Source: Acidaminococcus fermentans | GTDB lineage: Bacteria; Bacillota_C; Negativicutes; Acidaminococcales; Acidaminococcaceae | Length of the DNA stretch: 18,136 nt | Assembly (NCBI GenBank): GCA_004555735.1 | Contig: SFHH01000019.1 | Coordinates: 1 to 18,136 of the forward strand | Direction of reading: 5' to 3' | Shown: in pieces, positions 5,634-13,807 of the stretch | Layout of the letters: every line of letters starts with the position of its first letter | How positions within the stretch are numbered: position 1 is the stretch's first letter | Program-made: the position numbers and the translations under genes | Notes under the pieces: generated by a model | Database searches by the model: none | Seen by the model: the letters and a program-made list of their open reading frames with translations, nothing else | What the model was told of the DNA's origin: nothing

Positions 5634-6570
5634 CCTGCTGTTCCGTTCCTTTCTGCAAGGTGATTTCTACAATGACACTGTGCTGATCCGCCAGCACCTG
5701 ATCCGGGATCTGGAGCGGCATCTTCAGTTCCACGTCACTGGTAATGTTGTTGAGGACGATGGGAGCGGTGAGGATTTCCCGGATGCCGCCCAGCACCTTG
5801 GGTTCCGCCGTCAGCCGTACACTGTCCGGAGTGATCTTCACACTCTTGATGGAGACCCCGTCCGGCAGTTTCCCGGACATATTGGCCTTCACCGGAAAGT
5901 CATTGGTCCCCAGCTGACGCACGATGGTCACCGTGGTCTTGATCTTCCCAGGCACCACTTTTACGTCGTACATTTCCCGTCCGGTCCGGTCCACTGCCAC
6001 CGCAGTGGCTTCTGTGGAGAAATTCCGGTCGTGGTGGCTGATATCCACCATCACCAGCACCTTATCCACCTGGGAAATCCGCCCGCTGGCGCCTTTGATG
6101 GTCACCTGAGTCGGTGCCAGATCCATCTGGCTTACCGTGACCCCGCTGTTGGGGACACCTACGATCCTGGGTTCCAGAGTCATGGTCTTTTCCGCCAAGG
6201 AATCGGTTTCCAGCTGGAGCAAGCTGGGATTCACTTCCGCCACTTCTCCCACTTTCACCGTAGCCTGGACGTTGTAGGTATTCCGTCCCTTAGGGGCATC
6301 CGTAAAATCGATGAAGGCCTTGATATCCCCTTCCCGGAGCACGGCAATCTGGGACCGAGTGCCGCTGACCTTCACATTGACGGTTTCCGGCAGGTCTTTC
6401 ACCACCATGTCTTCTGCCAAGTTCTGGGCCGTCAGAGGCACCTGGAAAGTCTTGGTGGTAATAGGGTTCTGTTCGTTCATCACATAGACCCACAGGATGC
6501 AGGCACAGACCACGGACATGATCCGCATCAGCCAGGAGTTCCGGTTGGGGTTCTGGTTATTTTTCACCAT
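5602..6570 (-). CDS. cdaR: CdaA regulatory protein, YbbR-domain protein
   Basis: 322 aa. CdaR proteins are membrane-anchored and modulate the diadenylate cyclase CdaA from outside the membrane. A short basic N-terminus is followed by one transmembrane helix (about residues 13-31, WLMRIMSVVCACILWVYVM). The rest is a string of beta-rich YbbR repeats, seen as recurring patterns such as PETVNVKVSGTRSQI, LAPTQVTIKGASGRISQV and ITPDSVRLTAEPKVLGGI. The tail is polar and Gln-rich. The gene overlaps cdaA by 14 bases upstream and the oxidoreductase gene by 32 bases downstream, so translation is probably coupled. Confidence 0.93.
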   Translation of the reverse strand: MVKNNQNPNRNSWLMRIMSVVCACILWVYVMNEQNPITTKTFQVPLTAQNLAEDMVVKDLPETVNVKVSGTRSQIAVLREGDIKAFIDFTDAPKGRNTYNVQATVKVGEVAEVNPSLLQLETDSLAEKTMTLEPRIVGVPNSGVTVSQMDLAPTQVTIKGASGRISQVDKVLVMVDISHHDRNFSTEATAVAVDRTGREMYDVKVVPGKIKTTVTIVRQLGTNDFPVKANMSGKLPDGVSIKSVKITPDSVRLTAEPKVLGGIREILTAPIVLNNITSDVELKMPLQIPDQVLADQHSVIVEITLQKGTEQQDGKASGNQNQ

Positions 6571-7426
6571 GGCTGCTGCCTCCCTTCTGGTCCTCAGAGG
6601 ATGTGTGTTTCTTCCCCAGCTTGGCCAGTATGGTGTCCTTCCAGTTCAGCATGGGAGTCTTCATCACCGGCCGCAGCAGGTCCTTCACATCCCCGTGGGT
6701 CAGGTACCGCTGGAGGGCGCCACCCCGGGCCAGGGAAATGGTCCCGGTTTCTTCGCTGACCACCAGCACCAAAGCATCGGTCTGTTCCGAAAGACCGATG
6801 GCCGCCCGGTGCCTCGTCCCCAGTTCCTGGCTCAGGTTCCGGGCTTCCGTCAGAGGCAGCAGGCAGCTGGCTGCCGCGATCCGATCCCCCCGGATGATCA
6901 CAGCCCCGTCATGGAGAGGTGTATTGGGGATGAAGATATTTTCGAACAGAGCGGTACTGATCAGCCCGTCGATGGGGATCCCGGTTTCGATGTAGTCGTC
7001 CAGCCCGGTTTCCCGTTCGAAAACCATCAGGGCGCCGATCTTATTCCGGCTCAGGTCGTCGGCGGTGGTGGCCACCGCTTCCAGCATGTTTTCCACCTGG
7101 AGTTCATTGAGCACCGTGCTCCGGCGGAACAGTTTTCCCCGGCCGATCTGTTCCAGGGCCCGGCGGAGTTCCGGCTGGAACACCACAGGCAGAGCGAACA
7201 TCACTACGGTCATGAATTTTTCCAGGATCCAGTTGATCACATATAGGTTCAGCCATTTGCTGATCAGCATGATCACCAGCAGCATCAAAAGCCCTTTCAC
7301 CAGGGATGCCGCCCGGGTGTTCTTCAGCATCTGGTACAGTTTGTTGAGAAAAAACGCCACCACCAGGATGTCGATCACATCCAGCATGGTCACGGTGTGG
7401 AGCAAACCAAGGACATGTCCTCCCAT
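6557..7426 (-). CDS. cdaA: Diadenylate cyclase CdaA (c-di-AMP synthase)
   Basis: 289 aa. It joins two ATP into cyclic di-AMP, the messenger that controls potassium and osmolyte balance and cell wall state. Three hydrophobic helices (about 14-33, 42-60 and 66-84) anchor it. The DAC domain follows with the catalytic LHDGAV (171-176, DGA at 173-175) and the ATP-binding GTRHRAAIGLSE (203-214), then SEETG (224-228). Length and topology are normal for CdaA. The SD AAGGAGG lies 7 bases before the ATG. First gene of cdaA-cdaR-oxidoreductase. In many Firmicutes glmM follows cdaR; it does not here. Confidence 0.97.
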   Translation of the reverse strand: MGGHVLGLLHTVTMLDVIDILVVAFFLNKLYQMLKNTRAASLVKGLLMLLVIMLISKWLNLYVINWILEKFMTVVMFALPVVFQPELRRALEQIGRGKLFRRSTVLNELQVENMLEAVATTADDLSRNKIGALMVFERETGLDDYIETGIPIDGLISTALFENIFIPNTPLHDGAVIIRGDRIAAASCLLPLTEARNLSQELGTRHRAAIGLSEQTDALVLVVSEETGTISLARGGALQRYLTHGDVKDLLRPVMKTPMLNWKDTILAKLGKKHTSSEDQKGGSSHGEK

Positions 7427-7504
7427 ACTTCAGCCTCCTTATTGTGTGGTTTTCTTCTATCCATTTCATTGCAGGGCAGAAAAAGTCATACATATAATAT
7501 TATA

Positions 7505-7533
7505 ATTATACGCTGAAGTCGAAAAAATGACAA
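7505..7533 (-). promoter_or_regulatory. Promoter of the cdaA operon
   Basis: On the minus strand TTGTCA (7528-7533) and TATAAT (7505-7510) are separated by 17 bp. The surrounding sequence is very AT-rich. The 5' leader would be about 70 nt with no obvious fold. Confidence 0.7.
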
Positions 7534-7540
7534 TCATCCG

Positions 7541-7549
7541 TGGTATACT
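7541..7549 (+). promoter_or_regulatory. Extended -10 promoter of the amidohydrolase gene
   Basis: TGG-TATACT with TATACT at 7544-7549; no good -35. It lies back to back with the cdaA promoter, whose -35 is only 8 bp to the left, so the two promoters may compete. Confidence 0.5.
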
Positions 7550-7589
7550 AGGAGCAAATCGCAATTCCCACAGAGAAAGGAACCTGCCT

Positions 7590-8846
7590 ATGAATATCCT
7601 TGCACTGGCCAAAGCGGAATATCCTGAAACGGTGCGACTGCGCCGTCATTTCCATGAAAACCCGGAACTGAGCTGCCGGGAAGTGCATACCATCGCCTTT
7701 CTGGAGGCATACCTGAAAGAGTTGGGGATTCCCACTGTCAACGTACCCGACGGGGGACTTTTGGGGATCATCGATAGCGGAAAACCCGGGAAGACCCTGC
7801 TGATGCGGGCCGATACCGACGCTCTCCCCATTGCCGAAAGCCCGGAAAACCTGAAGGAAAGAAAAGTCTGCCTGTCCCATGTGCCCGGAGTCTCCCACGC
7901 CTGCGGCCACGATGGCCACATGGCCATGCTGCTCACCGCCGGCCGGATCCTGACGGCCCACAAAGAGGCTTTTGCCGGCAAAGTGGTACTCTGCTTCGAG
8001 CGGGGCGAAGAAGAAAGCGGGGACATCCAGAACCTGCTCCCCTACATCGTGAAGGAATCCGGACTCACCATCGACGGCTGCTATGCCACCCATGTGCGCT
8101 GGGACCTGCCGGCAGGCAAAGTATCCATCACCCCGGGAGCCGTCATGGGAGGTGGCTGTTCCTTTGTAATCCGGCTGAAAGGCACCTTCGGCCACGGAGC
8201 CCGGCCCGACCTGGCCAACAACCCCATGGACTGCTTCGCCGCCCTATACCAGCAGCTGAACGAATTCCGCCAGCGGAAGGTGGATCCTTTTGAGTGCCTG
8301 ACCTTCTCCCTGGGCTTCGTCCACAGCGGAGAAAAGTACAATGTGATCCCGGAGGACCTGACCTTTGGAGGCACGGCCCGGTTCTTCAGCTATGAAAAGG
8401 CCGGGAGGCCCTTTGAAGATTTCCTGAAAAAGGCCCTGGCCGGCAACGCGGCCATCTACAACTGTGAAGCAGAGATCCTGCACATGCCCGAAGCCCTGTT
8501 CGAAGCCCGGAACAATCCAGCCTGCGCCCAGCTGGGACGGAAGGCAGTGGAAGAAGCCCTGGGCCCAGATGTCCTCCAGGATCTCCAGCCCTGGATGGCC
8601 TCCGAATCCTTCGCCCTGTTCCTCCAGGAATATCCGGGAGTACTGGCCTTCACCGGCATCGCCAACCCGGAAAAAGGCTGCGGAGCCAACCACCACACCC
8701 CGGAATTCGACATGGACGAAAAAGGCCTCATGACCGGAGCCGCCATGGGCGTGGCCTACGCCCTGGCCTTCCTGAACACCGACTTCGACCCGGAATTCAC
8801 CCCCAACCCGGAACCCGTGGAGCGTCTGGCCAAGAGGAATGTGTAA
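7590..8846 (+). CDS. M20 family (M20D-type) amidohydrolase
   Basis: 418 aa. Zinc-type amidohydrolases of this group cleave N-acyl groups or amide bonds of amino acids and small peptides. Motifs are RRHFHENPELS (18-28), MRADTDALP (72-80), the metal-binding HACGHDGH (103-110, with C105 and H107), the catalytic/metal EE in RGEEES (138-143), H168 in ATHVRW, the dimer-domain GHGARPD (201-207) and NHHTPEFD (367-374). All expected ligands are present. The start at 7590 has SD AAAGGAA and follows the -10; an earlier in-frame ATG at 7527 lies before the promoter. No signal peptide. It is convergent with argH. A role in acetylornithine deacetylation is possible from position only; the substrate is unknown. 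Confidence 0.87.
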   Translation: MNILALAKAEYPETVRLRRHFHENPELSCREVHTIAFLEAYLKELGIPTVNVPDGGLLGIIDSGKPGKTLLMRADTDALPIAESPENLKERKVCLSHVPGVSHACGHDGHMAMLLTAGRILTAHKEAFAGKVVLCFERGEEESGDIQNLLPYIVKESGLTIDGCYATHVRWDLPAGKVSITPGAVMGGGCSFVIRLKGTFGHGARPDLANNPMDCFAALYQQLNEFRQRKVDPFECLTFSLGFVHSGEKYNVIPEDLTFGGTARFFSYEKAGRPFEDFLKKALAGNAAIYNCEAEILHMPEALFEARNNPACAQLGRKAVEEALGPDVLQDLQPWMASESFALFLQEYPGVLAFTGIANPEKGCGANHHTPEFDMDEKGLMTGAAMGVAYALAFLNTDFDPEFTPNPEPVERLAKRNV

Positions 8847-8849
8847 AAT

Positions 8850-8886
8850 AGGGGTGCTGCACGCAATGTGCAGCACCCCTTTTTTT
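8850..8886. terminator. Intrinsic terminator between the amidohydrolase gene and argH
   Basis: Thirteen-bp arms AGGGGTGCTGCAC and GTGCAGCACCCCT around GCAAT, followed by a run of T on the plus strand. On the minus strand it is followed by ATTTTAC, so it can also end the arginine operon transcript. Confidence 0.93.
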
Positions 8887-10304
8887 CATATCCGTTCCTT
8901 CAATTCTTCCAGCACTTTCTTCTGTTCTGCCACTGCTTCTTTTCCCAGTTCCACCTGTTTGGCGTTGTTCTGGGGAGCGGGGCCGCCATAGCTGGTCCGG
9001 GCCGCCACGCAGTTTTCCGGTTTCAGGCATTCCAGGAGGTCCTCTTCGAACAGCGGGCACATAGCCTTGTATTCTTCCATGGTCAGCTGGCCCAGCAGTT
9101 TGTGCTCAGCAATGGCCTTGGCCACCGCCTGTCCCACTACCGCATGGGCTTTCCGGAAGGGCATCCCCTTCCGCACCAGATAGTCCGCCAGGTCTGTAGC
9201 GTTGGAATAGTCCTTGTGGACCGCTTCTGCCATCCGTTCTTCGTTCACTTTGGTGGTCAGGATCATATCCCGGTACACCTGGAGAGAGAACTTCACGGTG
9301 TCAATGGTATCGAAGAATCCTTCCTTATCTTCCTGCAGGTCCTTGTTGTAGGCCAGAGGAAGCCCCTTCAGGGTGGTCAGGAGAGCCATCAGATTCCCAT
9401 AGACCCGGCCGGTCTTCCCCCGGACCAGTTCAGAGATGTCCGGGTTCTTTTTCTGGGGCATCATGGAAGACCCTGTAGCAAAGGCGTCATCCAGCTCGAC
9501 GAAGCCAAATTCCGTGGAAGACCACAGGCACATTTCCTCACTGAACCGGGACAGATGCATCATCAAAAGAGATGCAAAGCTGAGGAATTCCAACACATAA
9601 TCCCGGTCACTGACTGCATCCATACTGTTCCCATACACTTGGGAAAAATGCAGTTCCTCCGCCACCTGGAACCGGTCGATGGGCAGGGTCGTCCCCGCTA
9701 CTGCACCAGCCCCCAGGGGCATGATGTCCGCTCCTTCCCAGACGCCCTGGAGACGGCGGAAATCCCTCCGGAACATGTTGAAGTAGGCCAGCATATGATG
9801 GGCGAAGGTAATGGGCTGAGCCCGCTGGAGATGAGTATACCCGGGCATCAGTGTCTTCAGGTGCTTTTCTGCCATGGTCAGGAGCGCTTCTTCAAAGGCG
9901 ACCAAAAGCTCCATGATTTCCATGACTTCCCGCTTCATATACATGTGCATGTCCAGAGCCACCTGGTCATTCCGGCTCCGGGCCGTGTGGAGACGGGCTC
10001 CCGCGTCCCCGATTTTTTCAGTCAGGGCCGCTTCGATATTCATGTGGATGTCTTCCAGCTCCGTCTTGAACTGGAATTTCCCTTCCTGGATCTCAGCCAG
10101 GATCTCCTTCAGGCCCTTTTCAATAGCCGCTCCATCTTCTTGGCTGATGATCCCGGTATTGGCCAGCATATGGGCATGGGCCATGCTGCCCCGGATATCT
10201 TCGTGATACAGTCTCTTGTCATAATCGATGGACGCATTGAACGCATCTACCAGTGCATTGGTGTCCTTGCTGAACCGTCCACCCCATAATTTTGTCTTTG
10301 CCAT
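8886..10304 (-). CDS. argH: Argininosuccinate lyase
   Basis: 472 aa, full length. It splits argininosuccinate into arginine and fumarate, the last step of arginine synthesis. Fumarase/aspartase-superfamily features are HTARSRND (106-113), the catalytic histidine region PGYTHLQ (154-160), and the signature GSSMMPQKKNPD (278-289) with the catalytic serine loop. Its ATG overlaps the argG stop codon by one base (TAATG), so the two are translationally coupled. Last gene of the arginine operon; the terminator at 8850-8886 lies directly after it. Confidence 0.98.
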   Translation of the reverse strand: MAKTKLWGGRFSKDTNALVDAFNASIDYDKRLYHEDIRGSMAHAHMLANTGIISQEDGAAIEKGLKEILAEIQEGKFQFKTELEDIHMNIEAALTEKIGDAGARLHTARSRNDQVALDMHMYMKREVMEIMELLVAFEEALLTMAEKHLKTLMPGYTHLQRAQPITFAHHMLAYFNMFRRDFRRLQGVWEGADIMPLGAGAVAGTTLPIDRFQVAEELHFSQVYGNSMDAVSDRDYVLEFLSFASLLMMHLSRFSEEMCLWSSTEFGFVELDDAFATGSSMMPQKKNPDISELVRGKTGRVYGNLMALLTTLKGLPLAYNKDLQEDKEGFFDTIDTVKFSLQVYRDMILTTKVNEERMAEAVHKDYSNATDLADYLVRKGMPFRKAHAVVGQAVAKAIAEHKLLGQLTMEEYKAMCPLFEEDLLECLKPENCVAARTSYGGPAPQNNAKQVELGKEAVAEQKKVLEELKERI

Positions 10305-11524
10305 TATTTCAACTTCCCTTGTTTCATCAGAGCTCTTACAGTGAGCGGCAGTCCGAACAGATTGATGAAGCCCTGGGCATCGGCCTGGTTGTACACTTCA
10401 TCTTCTCCAAAAGTGACGTATTCCTTGCTGTACAGGGAATAGGGGCTGGTGCTGCCGGCAGTGATGATATTGCCTTTGTACAGTTTCATCTTCACCGTAC
10501 CGGTAACAGTCTTCTGGGTTTCGTCCACAAAAGCCTGGAGAGCTTCCCGCAGCGGAGAGAACCACATGCCGTCATAGACCAGTTCCGCATAGCGGATCCC
10601 GATCTGTTCCTTGTAATTGTAGGTAGCCCGGTCCAGACACAGGTTTTCCAGTTCATTATGGGCATAATAGATGATGGCACCGCCAGGAGTTTCATACACC
10701 CCACGATCCTTCATGCCCACCAGACGGTTTTCCACCATGTCGGCGATGCCGATGCCATTCCGCTTACCGATTTCATTCAGGGTTTCCATCATTTCCACCG
10801 GTTCCATCTTTTGGCCGTTGACGGCTACCGGAACCCCCTGTTCAAAATCCAAGGTGATGTATTCATCCTTGTCCGGAGCCGCTTCTGGTGTCTGGCTCAT
10901 GATGTAGATTTCGGATTTGGGTTCGTTGGAAGGATCTTCCAGATCACTGCCTTCATGGGACAGGTGCCAGATGTTCCGATCCATACTGTAGTCTTTTTTC
11001 TTGGTGACCGGCACTGGGATATTGTGGGCAGCTGCATAATCGATGGCGTCATCACGAGATTTGATCTGCCATTCTCTCCAGGGAGCAATGACTTTCAGCT
11101 GAGGAGCCAGGGCTTTGATGCCCAGTTCGAACCGGACTTGGTCGTTCCCCTTGCCTGTAGCCCCGTGAGCGATGGCATCCGCCCCTTCTTCCAAGGCGAT
11201 CTTCACCAGATATTTGGCAATGATAGGCCGGGCAATGGAAGTTCCCAAGAGATATTTCTTTTCGTAGACGGCGCCGGATTTCACCATAGGCCAAGCATAT
11301 TCTCTCAGGAATTCATCCCTCAGGTCCAGGATATACGCTTTGCTGGCCCCGGATTTGATGGCTTTATCATGGACTGGAGCCACTTCTTCCCCTTGCCCGA
11401 TATCCGCCGTTACGGTGATCACTTCACAGTTGTTGTAATTTTCCTTCAGCCAGGGAATGATACAGGAGGTATCCAGGCCGCCAGAATAGGCCAGGACTAC
11501 TTTTTTGATGTCTTTTTTATCCAT
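10304..11524 (-). CDS. argG: Argininosuccinate synthase
   Basis: 406 aa. It condenses citrulline and aspartate with ATP to argininosuccinate. The N-terminus carries the PP-loop AYSGGLDTS (12-20) that holds ATP; HGATGKGNDQVRFE, typical of the family, follows near residue 115. The start at 11524 is chosen because AAAGGAG lies 10 bases upstream and MDKKDIKKVVLAYSGG matches the usual N-terminus; an in-frame ATG at 11554 has no SD. Upstream, between argF and argG, lie a hairpin and a GTC-heptad array, so argG-argH could be expressed differently from argB-argD-argF. Confidence 0.98.
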   Translation of the reverse strand: MDKKDIKKVVLAYSGGLDTSCIIPWLKENYNNCEVITVTADIGQGEEVAPVHDKAIKSGASKAYILDLRDEFLREYAWPMVKSGAVYEKKYLLGTSIARPIIAKYLVKIALEEGADAIAHGATGKGNDQVRFELGIKALAPQLKVIAPWREWQIKSRDDAIDYAAAHNIPVPVTKKKDYSMDRNIWHLSHEGSDLEDPSNEPKSEIYIMSQTPEAAPDKDEYITLDFEQGVPVAVNGQKMEPVEMMETLNEIGKRNGIGIADMVENRLVGMKDRGVYETPGGAIIYYAHNELENLCLDRATYNYKEQIGIRYAELVYDGMWFSPLREALQAFVDETQKTVTGTVKMKLYKGNIITAGSTSPYSLYSKEYVTFGEDEVYNQADAQGFINLFGLPLTVRALMKQGKLK

Positions 11525-11562
11525 TGCAAGTCTCTCCTTTGGTTGGGAATGCACGCCTTCCC

Positions 11563-11590
11563 GTCATATGTCACAGGTCATATGCCTGAT
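11563..11590. repeat. Solo GTC-heptad array F between argF and argG
   Basis: Four contiguous 7-bp units: GTCATAT at 11563, GTCACAG at 11570, GTCATAT at 11577 and GCCTGAT at 11584. The first unit abuts a small inverted repeat GGGAA/TTCCC (11545-11562) on the argG side; the last unit abuts the hairpin at 11592. No opposite arm is seen. The GTCATA core matches the array at 15960. Confidence 0.78.
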
Positions 11591-11591
11591 G

Positions 11592-11617
11592 AGGGCTGTG
11601 GAATTTACCGCAGCCCT
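11592..11617. terminator. Hairpin between argF and argG
   Basis: AGGGCTGTGG pairs with CCGCAGCCCT around AATTTA with one U-G wobble on the plus strand and one C-A mismatch on the minus strand. A T-rich tract follows on the plus strand, but on the minus strand, the operon direction, no T-run follows. More likely a processing or attenuation structure than a full stop of the arginine transcript. Confidence 0.45.
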
Positions 11618-11627
11618 TCTTATTATT

Positions 11628-12569
11628 TTACAGCACAGCATCACTCATCAGCAAGGCCATGATGGCTTTCTGCACATGGAGCCGGTTCTCCGCTTCGTCG
11701 AATACAGCTGACTGAGGCCCTTCGATCACATCGTCGGTGATTTCTTCGCCCCGATGAGCCGGCAGACAATGGAGTACCATGGCATCCGGGCGGGCCAGGT
11801 CCAATAGATGCTGGTTGATCTGATAGTCATGGAGGGCCTTCTTCCGTTCTTCCCGCTGGGCTTCTTCCCCCATGCTGGCCCATACATCCGTATAGAGCAC
11901 ATCGGCTCCTTTGGCCGCATCTTCCATATCTTCCTGGACCGTGATGGTGCAGCCGGTGATGGCCGCGTCCATCTTGGCCTGGGCTACGATGTGGGGATCC
12001 GGCTGGTATCCCTTAGGGCTGGCGCAGACCATATCCATGCCCACCTTAGCACAGGCGAACATCAAGGAATGGGCCATATTGTTGCCATCTCCTACATAGA
12101 CCAGTTTCCGTCCCTTCAGCACATCCTTGTATTCCAGGATGGTGAACATATCCGTCAGGGCCTGGCAGGGATGGAGCAGATCCGTCAGCCCATTGATCAC
12201 CGGCACCGTAGCGTAGTCGGCTAGTTCCTTTACTGCGTCGTGAGAAAAAGTCCGGATCATGATGCCGTCTACAAAGCGGGACAGGACCCGTGCCGTATCT
12301 TTGACCGGTTCACCCCGGCCGATCTGGGACGTAGCTTCGCTCATGTAAATGGGATGGCCCCCCAGCTGATGGAAGCCGGTTTCAAAGGACACCCGAGTCC
12401 GGGTAGAGGCTTTGGAAAAAATCATGGCCAGGGTCTTGCCCTTCAGATATTCATGAGGTTCGCCCAGTTTCTGTTTTTTCTTCAGTTTTCTGCTCACATC
12501 CAGGATGGTGGCCACTTCACCTACAGAAAGATCATGGATGGAAATCAAATCCTTGTTTCTTAAAGCCAT
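11628..12569 (-). CDS. argF: Ornithine carbamoyltransferase
   Basis: 313 aa. It transfers the carbamoyl group of carbamoyl phosphate to ornithine, giving citrulline. The carbamoyl phosphate site STRTR (55-59), HPCQ (133-136), the ornithine loop DVWASMG (228-234) and HCLP (267-270) are all intact. The SD is AGAGGG six bases before the ATG. It starts 18 bases after argD. The anabolic assignment follows from its operon; no arcA or arcC is nearby. Confidence 0.97.
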   Translation of the reverse strand: MALRNKDLISIHDLSVGEVATILDVSRKLKKKQKLGEPHEYLKGKTLAMIFSKASTRTRVSFETGFHQLGGHPIYMSEATSQIGRGEPVKDTARVLSRFVDGIMIRTFSHDAVKELADYATVPVINGLTDLLHPCQALTDMFTILEYKDVLKGRKLVYVGDGNNMAHSLMFACAKVGMDMVCASPKGYQPDPHIVAQAKMDAAITGCTITVQEDMEDAAKGADVLYTDVWASMGEEAQREERKKALHDYQINQHLLDLARPDAMVLHCLPAHRGEEITDDVIEGPQSAVFDEAENRLHVQKAIMALLMSDAVL

Positions 12570-12587
12570 AGTATACCCTCTTTTTTA

Positions 12588-13778
12588 TCAGAATTCTGCC
12601 AGAAGCTCATCCAATCCCTTCAGCAGTGCGTCAATATCTTCTTTTCCGATGATCAGCGGCGGCACGAACCGCAGCACGTTCCCCGCCGTGCAGTTGATGA
12701 TGAATCCTTTATCCAGGGCTCCCTGGACCAGGGAAGCCCCCGGTTTGGCCAGTTCCATACCCAGGATCAGTCCCATGCCTCGGACATCGGTCACTTTGTC
12801 CGGATGCTTACTTTTCAGGGCTTCCAGTCCCTTTTTGAAATAAGCCCCGGTTTCTGCGGCTTTCTTGTCCAAAGCCAATTCCTTCATGGCCTTGATGGCC
12901 GCATAGCAGGAAGCACAGGACAGGGCGTTGCCCCCAAAGGTAGATCCATGATCCCCCGGAGCGAACACATGGGCCAGATTTTCCTGGACCAGGAAGGCTC
13001 CCATGGGGAAGCCGCCGCCGATGGCCTTGGCCAAGGTCAGCACATCCGGCTTCACCCCGCTGTGCATCCAGGCGAACCAATACCCGGTCCGGCACACCCC
13101 AGTCTGGATTTCATCGAAGATCAGCAGGGCATCGTGTTTTTCACACAGTTCCTTCACTTTTTCCAGATACCCGGCAGGGGGCACATGGACCCCACCCTCT
13201 CCTTGGATCGGTTCCAGCAGCACGCCGCATACTTCATCATCCACAGCCGCTTCCATGGCCGCCGTATCCCCGAAAGGCACATAGACGAACCCTTCCGGCA
13301 AAGGGCTCAGCCCTTCATGATAATGATCCTGGCCGGTAGCTGTCAAAGTTTCCATGGTACGACCATGGAAAGAATCCTTGGCCGTGACGATCTTGAACTT
13401 CTTGGGATCTTTGCTGTGACCGTACTTCCGGGCCAGCTTGATGGCCCCTTCATTGGCTTCTGCCCCGCTGTTGCAGAAGAATACCCGGTCAAAGGTGGTC
13501 ACTTCACACAGCTGCTTGGCCGCTTTGGCCTGGATTTCATAATAGAATAGGTTGGACCCGTGCATGATTTTGGCCGCCTGATCGCTGACTGCCTTCACCA
13601 AAGAGGGATAAGCATACCCCAGGGCATTGACGGCGATTCCAGCCAAGAAATCCGTATATTTATGACCATCCGTATCATACAGATACGGTCCTTCTCCGTG
13701 ATCCAAGGCAATGGGACTCCGGCCAAAGACAGGGAGATAATACTTCTCTGTGGTATCCATGATTTCTTTCGTATTCAT
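12588..13778 (-). CDS. argD: Acetylornithine aminotransferase
   Basis: 396 aa, class III aminotransferase. It converts N-acetylglutamate semialdehyde and glutamate to N-acetylornithine with PLP. Visible motifs are NSGAEANEGAIK (103-114), the PLP-contacting FDEIQTG (221-227) and LTLAKAIGGGFPMG (247-260), where K251 is the Schiff-base lysine. It begins 29 bases after argB with SD AGAGG. Sequence alone does not exclude a related omega-aminotransferase, but the operon makes ArgD by far the best call. Confidence 0.96.
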   Translation of the reverse strand: MNTKEIMDTTEKYYLPVFGRSPIALDHGEGPYLYDTDGHKYTDFLAGIAVNALGYAYPSLVKAVSDQAAKIMHGSNLFYYEIQAKAAKQLCEVTTFDRVFFCNSGAEANEGAIKLARKYGHSKDPKKFKIVTAKDSFHGRTMETLTATGQDHYHEGLSPLPEGFVYVPFGDTAAMEAAVDDEVCGVLLEPIQGEGGVHVPPAGYLEKVKELCEKHDALLIFDEIQTGVCRTGYWFAWMHSGVKPDVLTLAKAIGGGFPMGAFLVQENLAHVFAPGDHGSTFGGNALSCASCYAAIKAMKELALDKKAAETGAYFKKGLEALKSKHPDKVTDVRGMGLILGMELAKPGASLVQGALDKGFIINCTAGNVLRFVPPLIIGKEDIDALLKGLDELLAEF

Positions 13779-13807
13779 TGTTCAGCCTCTTTTCAATGGT
13801 GTCCTGA

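Noticed and set aside
3852..5663. 603-codon plus-strand open frame opposite the FAD oxidoreductase
   Set aside because: Antisense shadow in GC-rich DNA; low-complexity Pro/His/Arg composition and no start signals.
8868..10289. 473-codon plus-strand open frame opposite argH
   Set aside because: It is an antisense shadow of argH. The translation is rich in His, Gln, Phe and Pro, matches no family, has no SD, and the opposite strand encodes an intact enzyme.
11525..11554. Earlier ATG of argG at 11554
   Set aside because: No SD before it, whereas AAAGGAG lies ideally before the ATG at 11524, within the would-be extension.
10292..11662. 456-codon plus-strand open frame opposite argG
   Set aside because: Antisense shadow of argG with His/Phe-rich nonsense-like composition and no SD.
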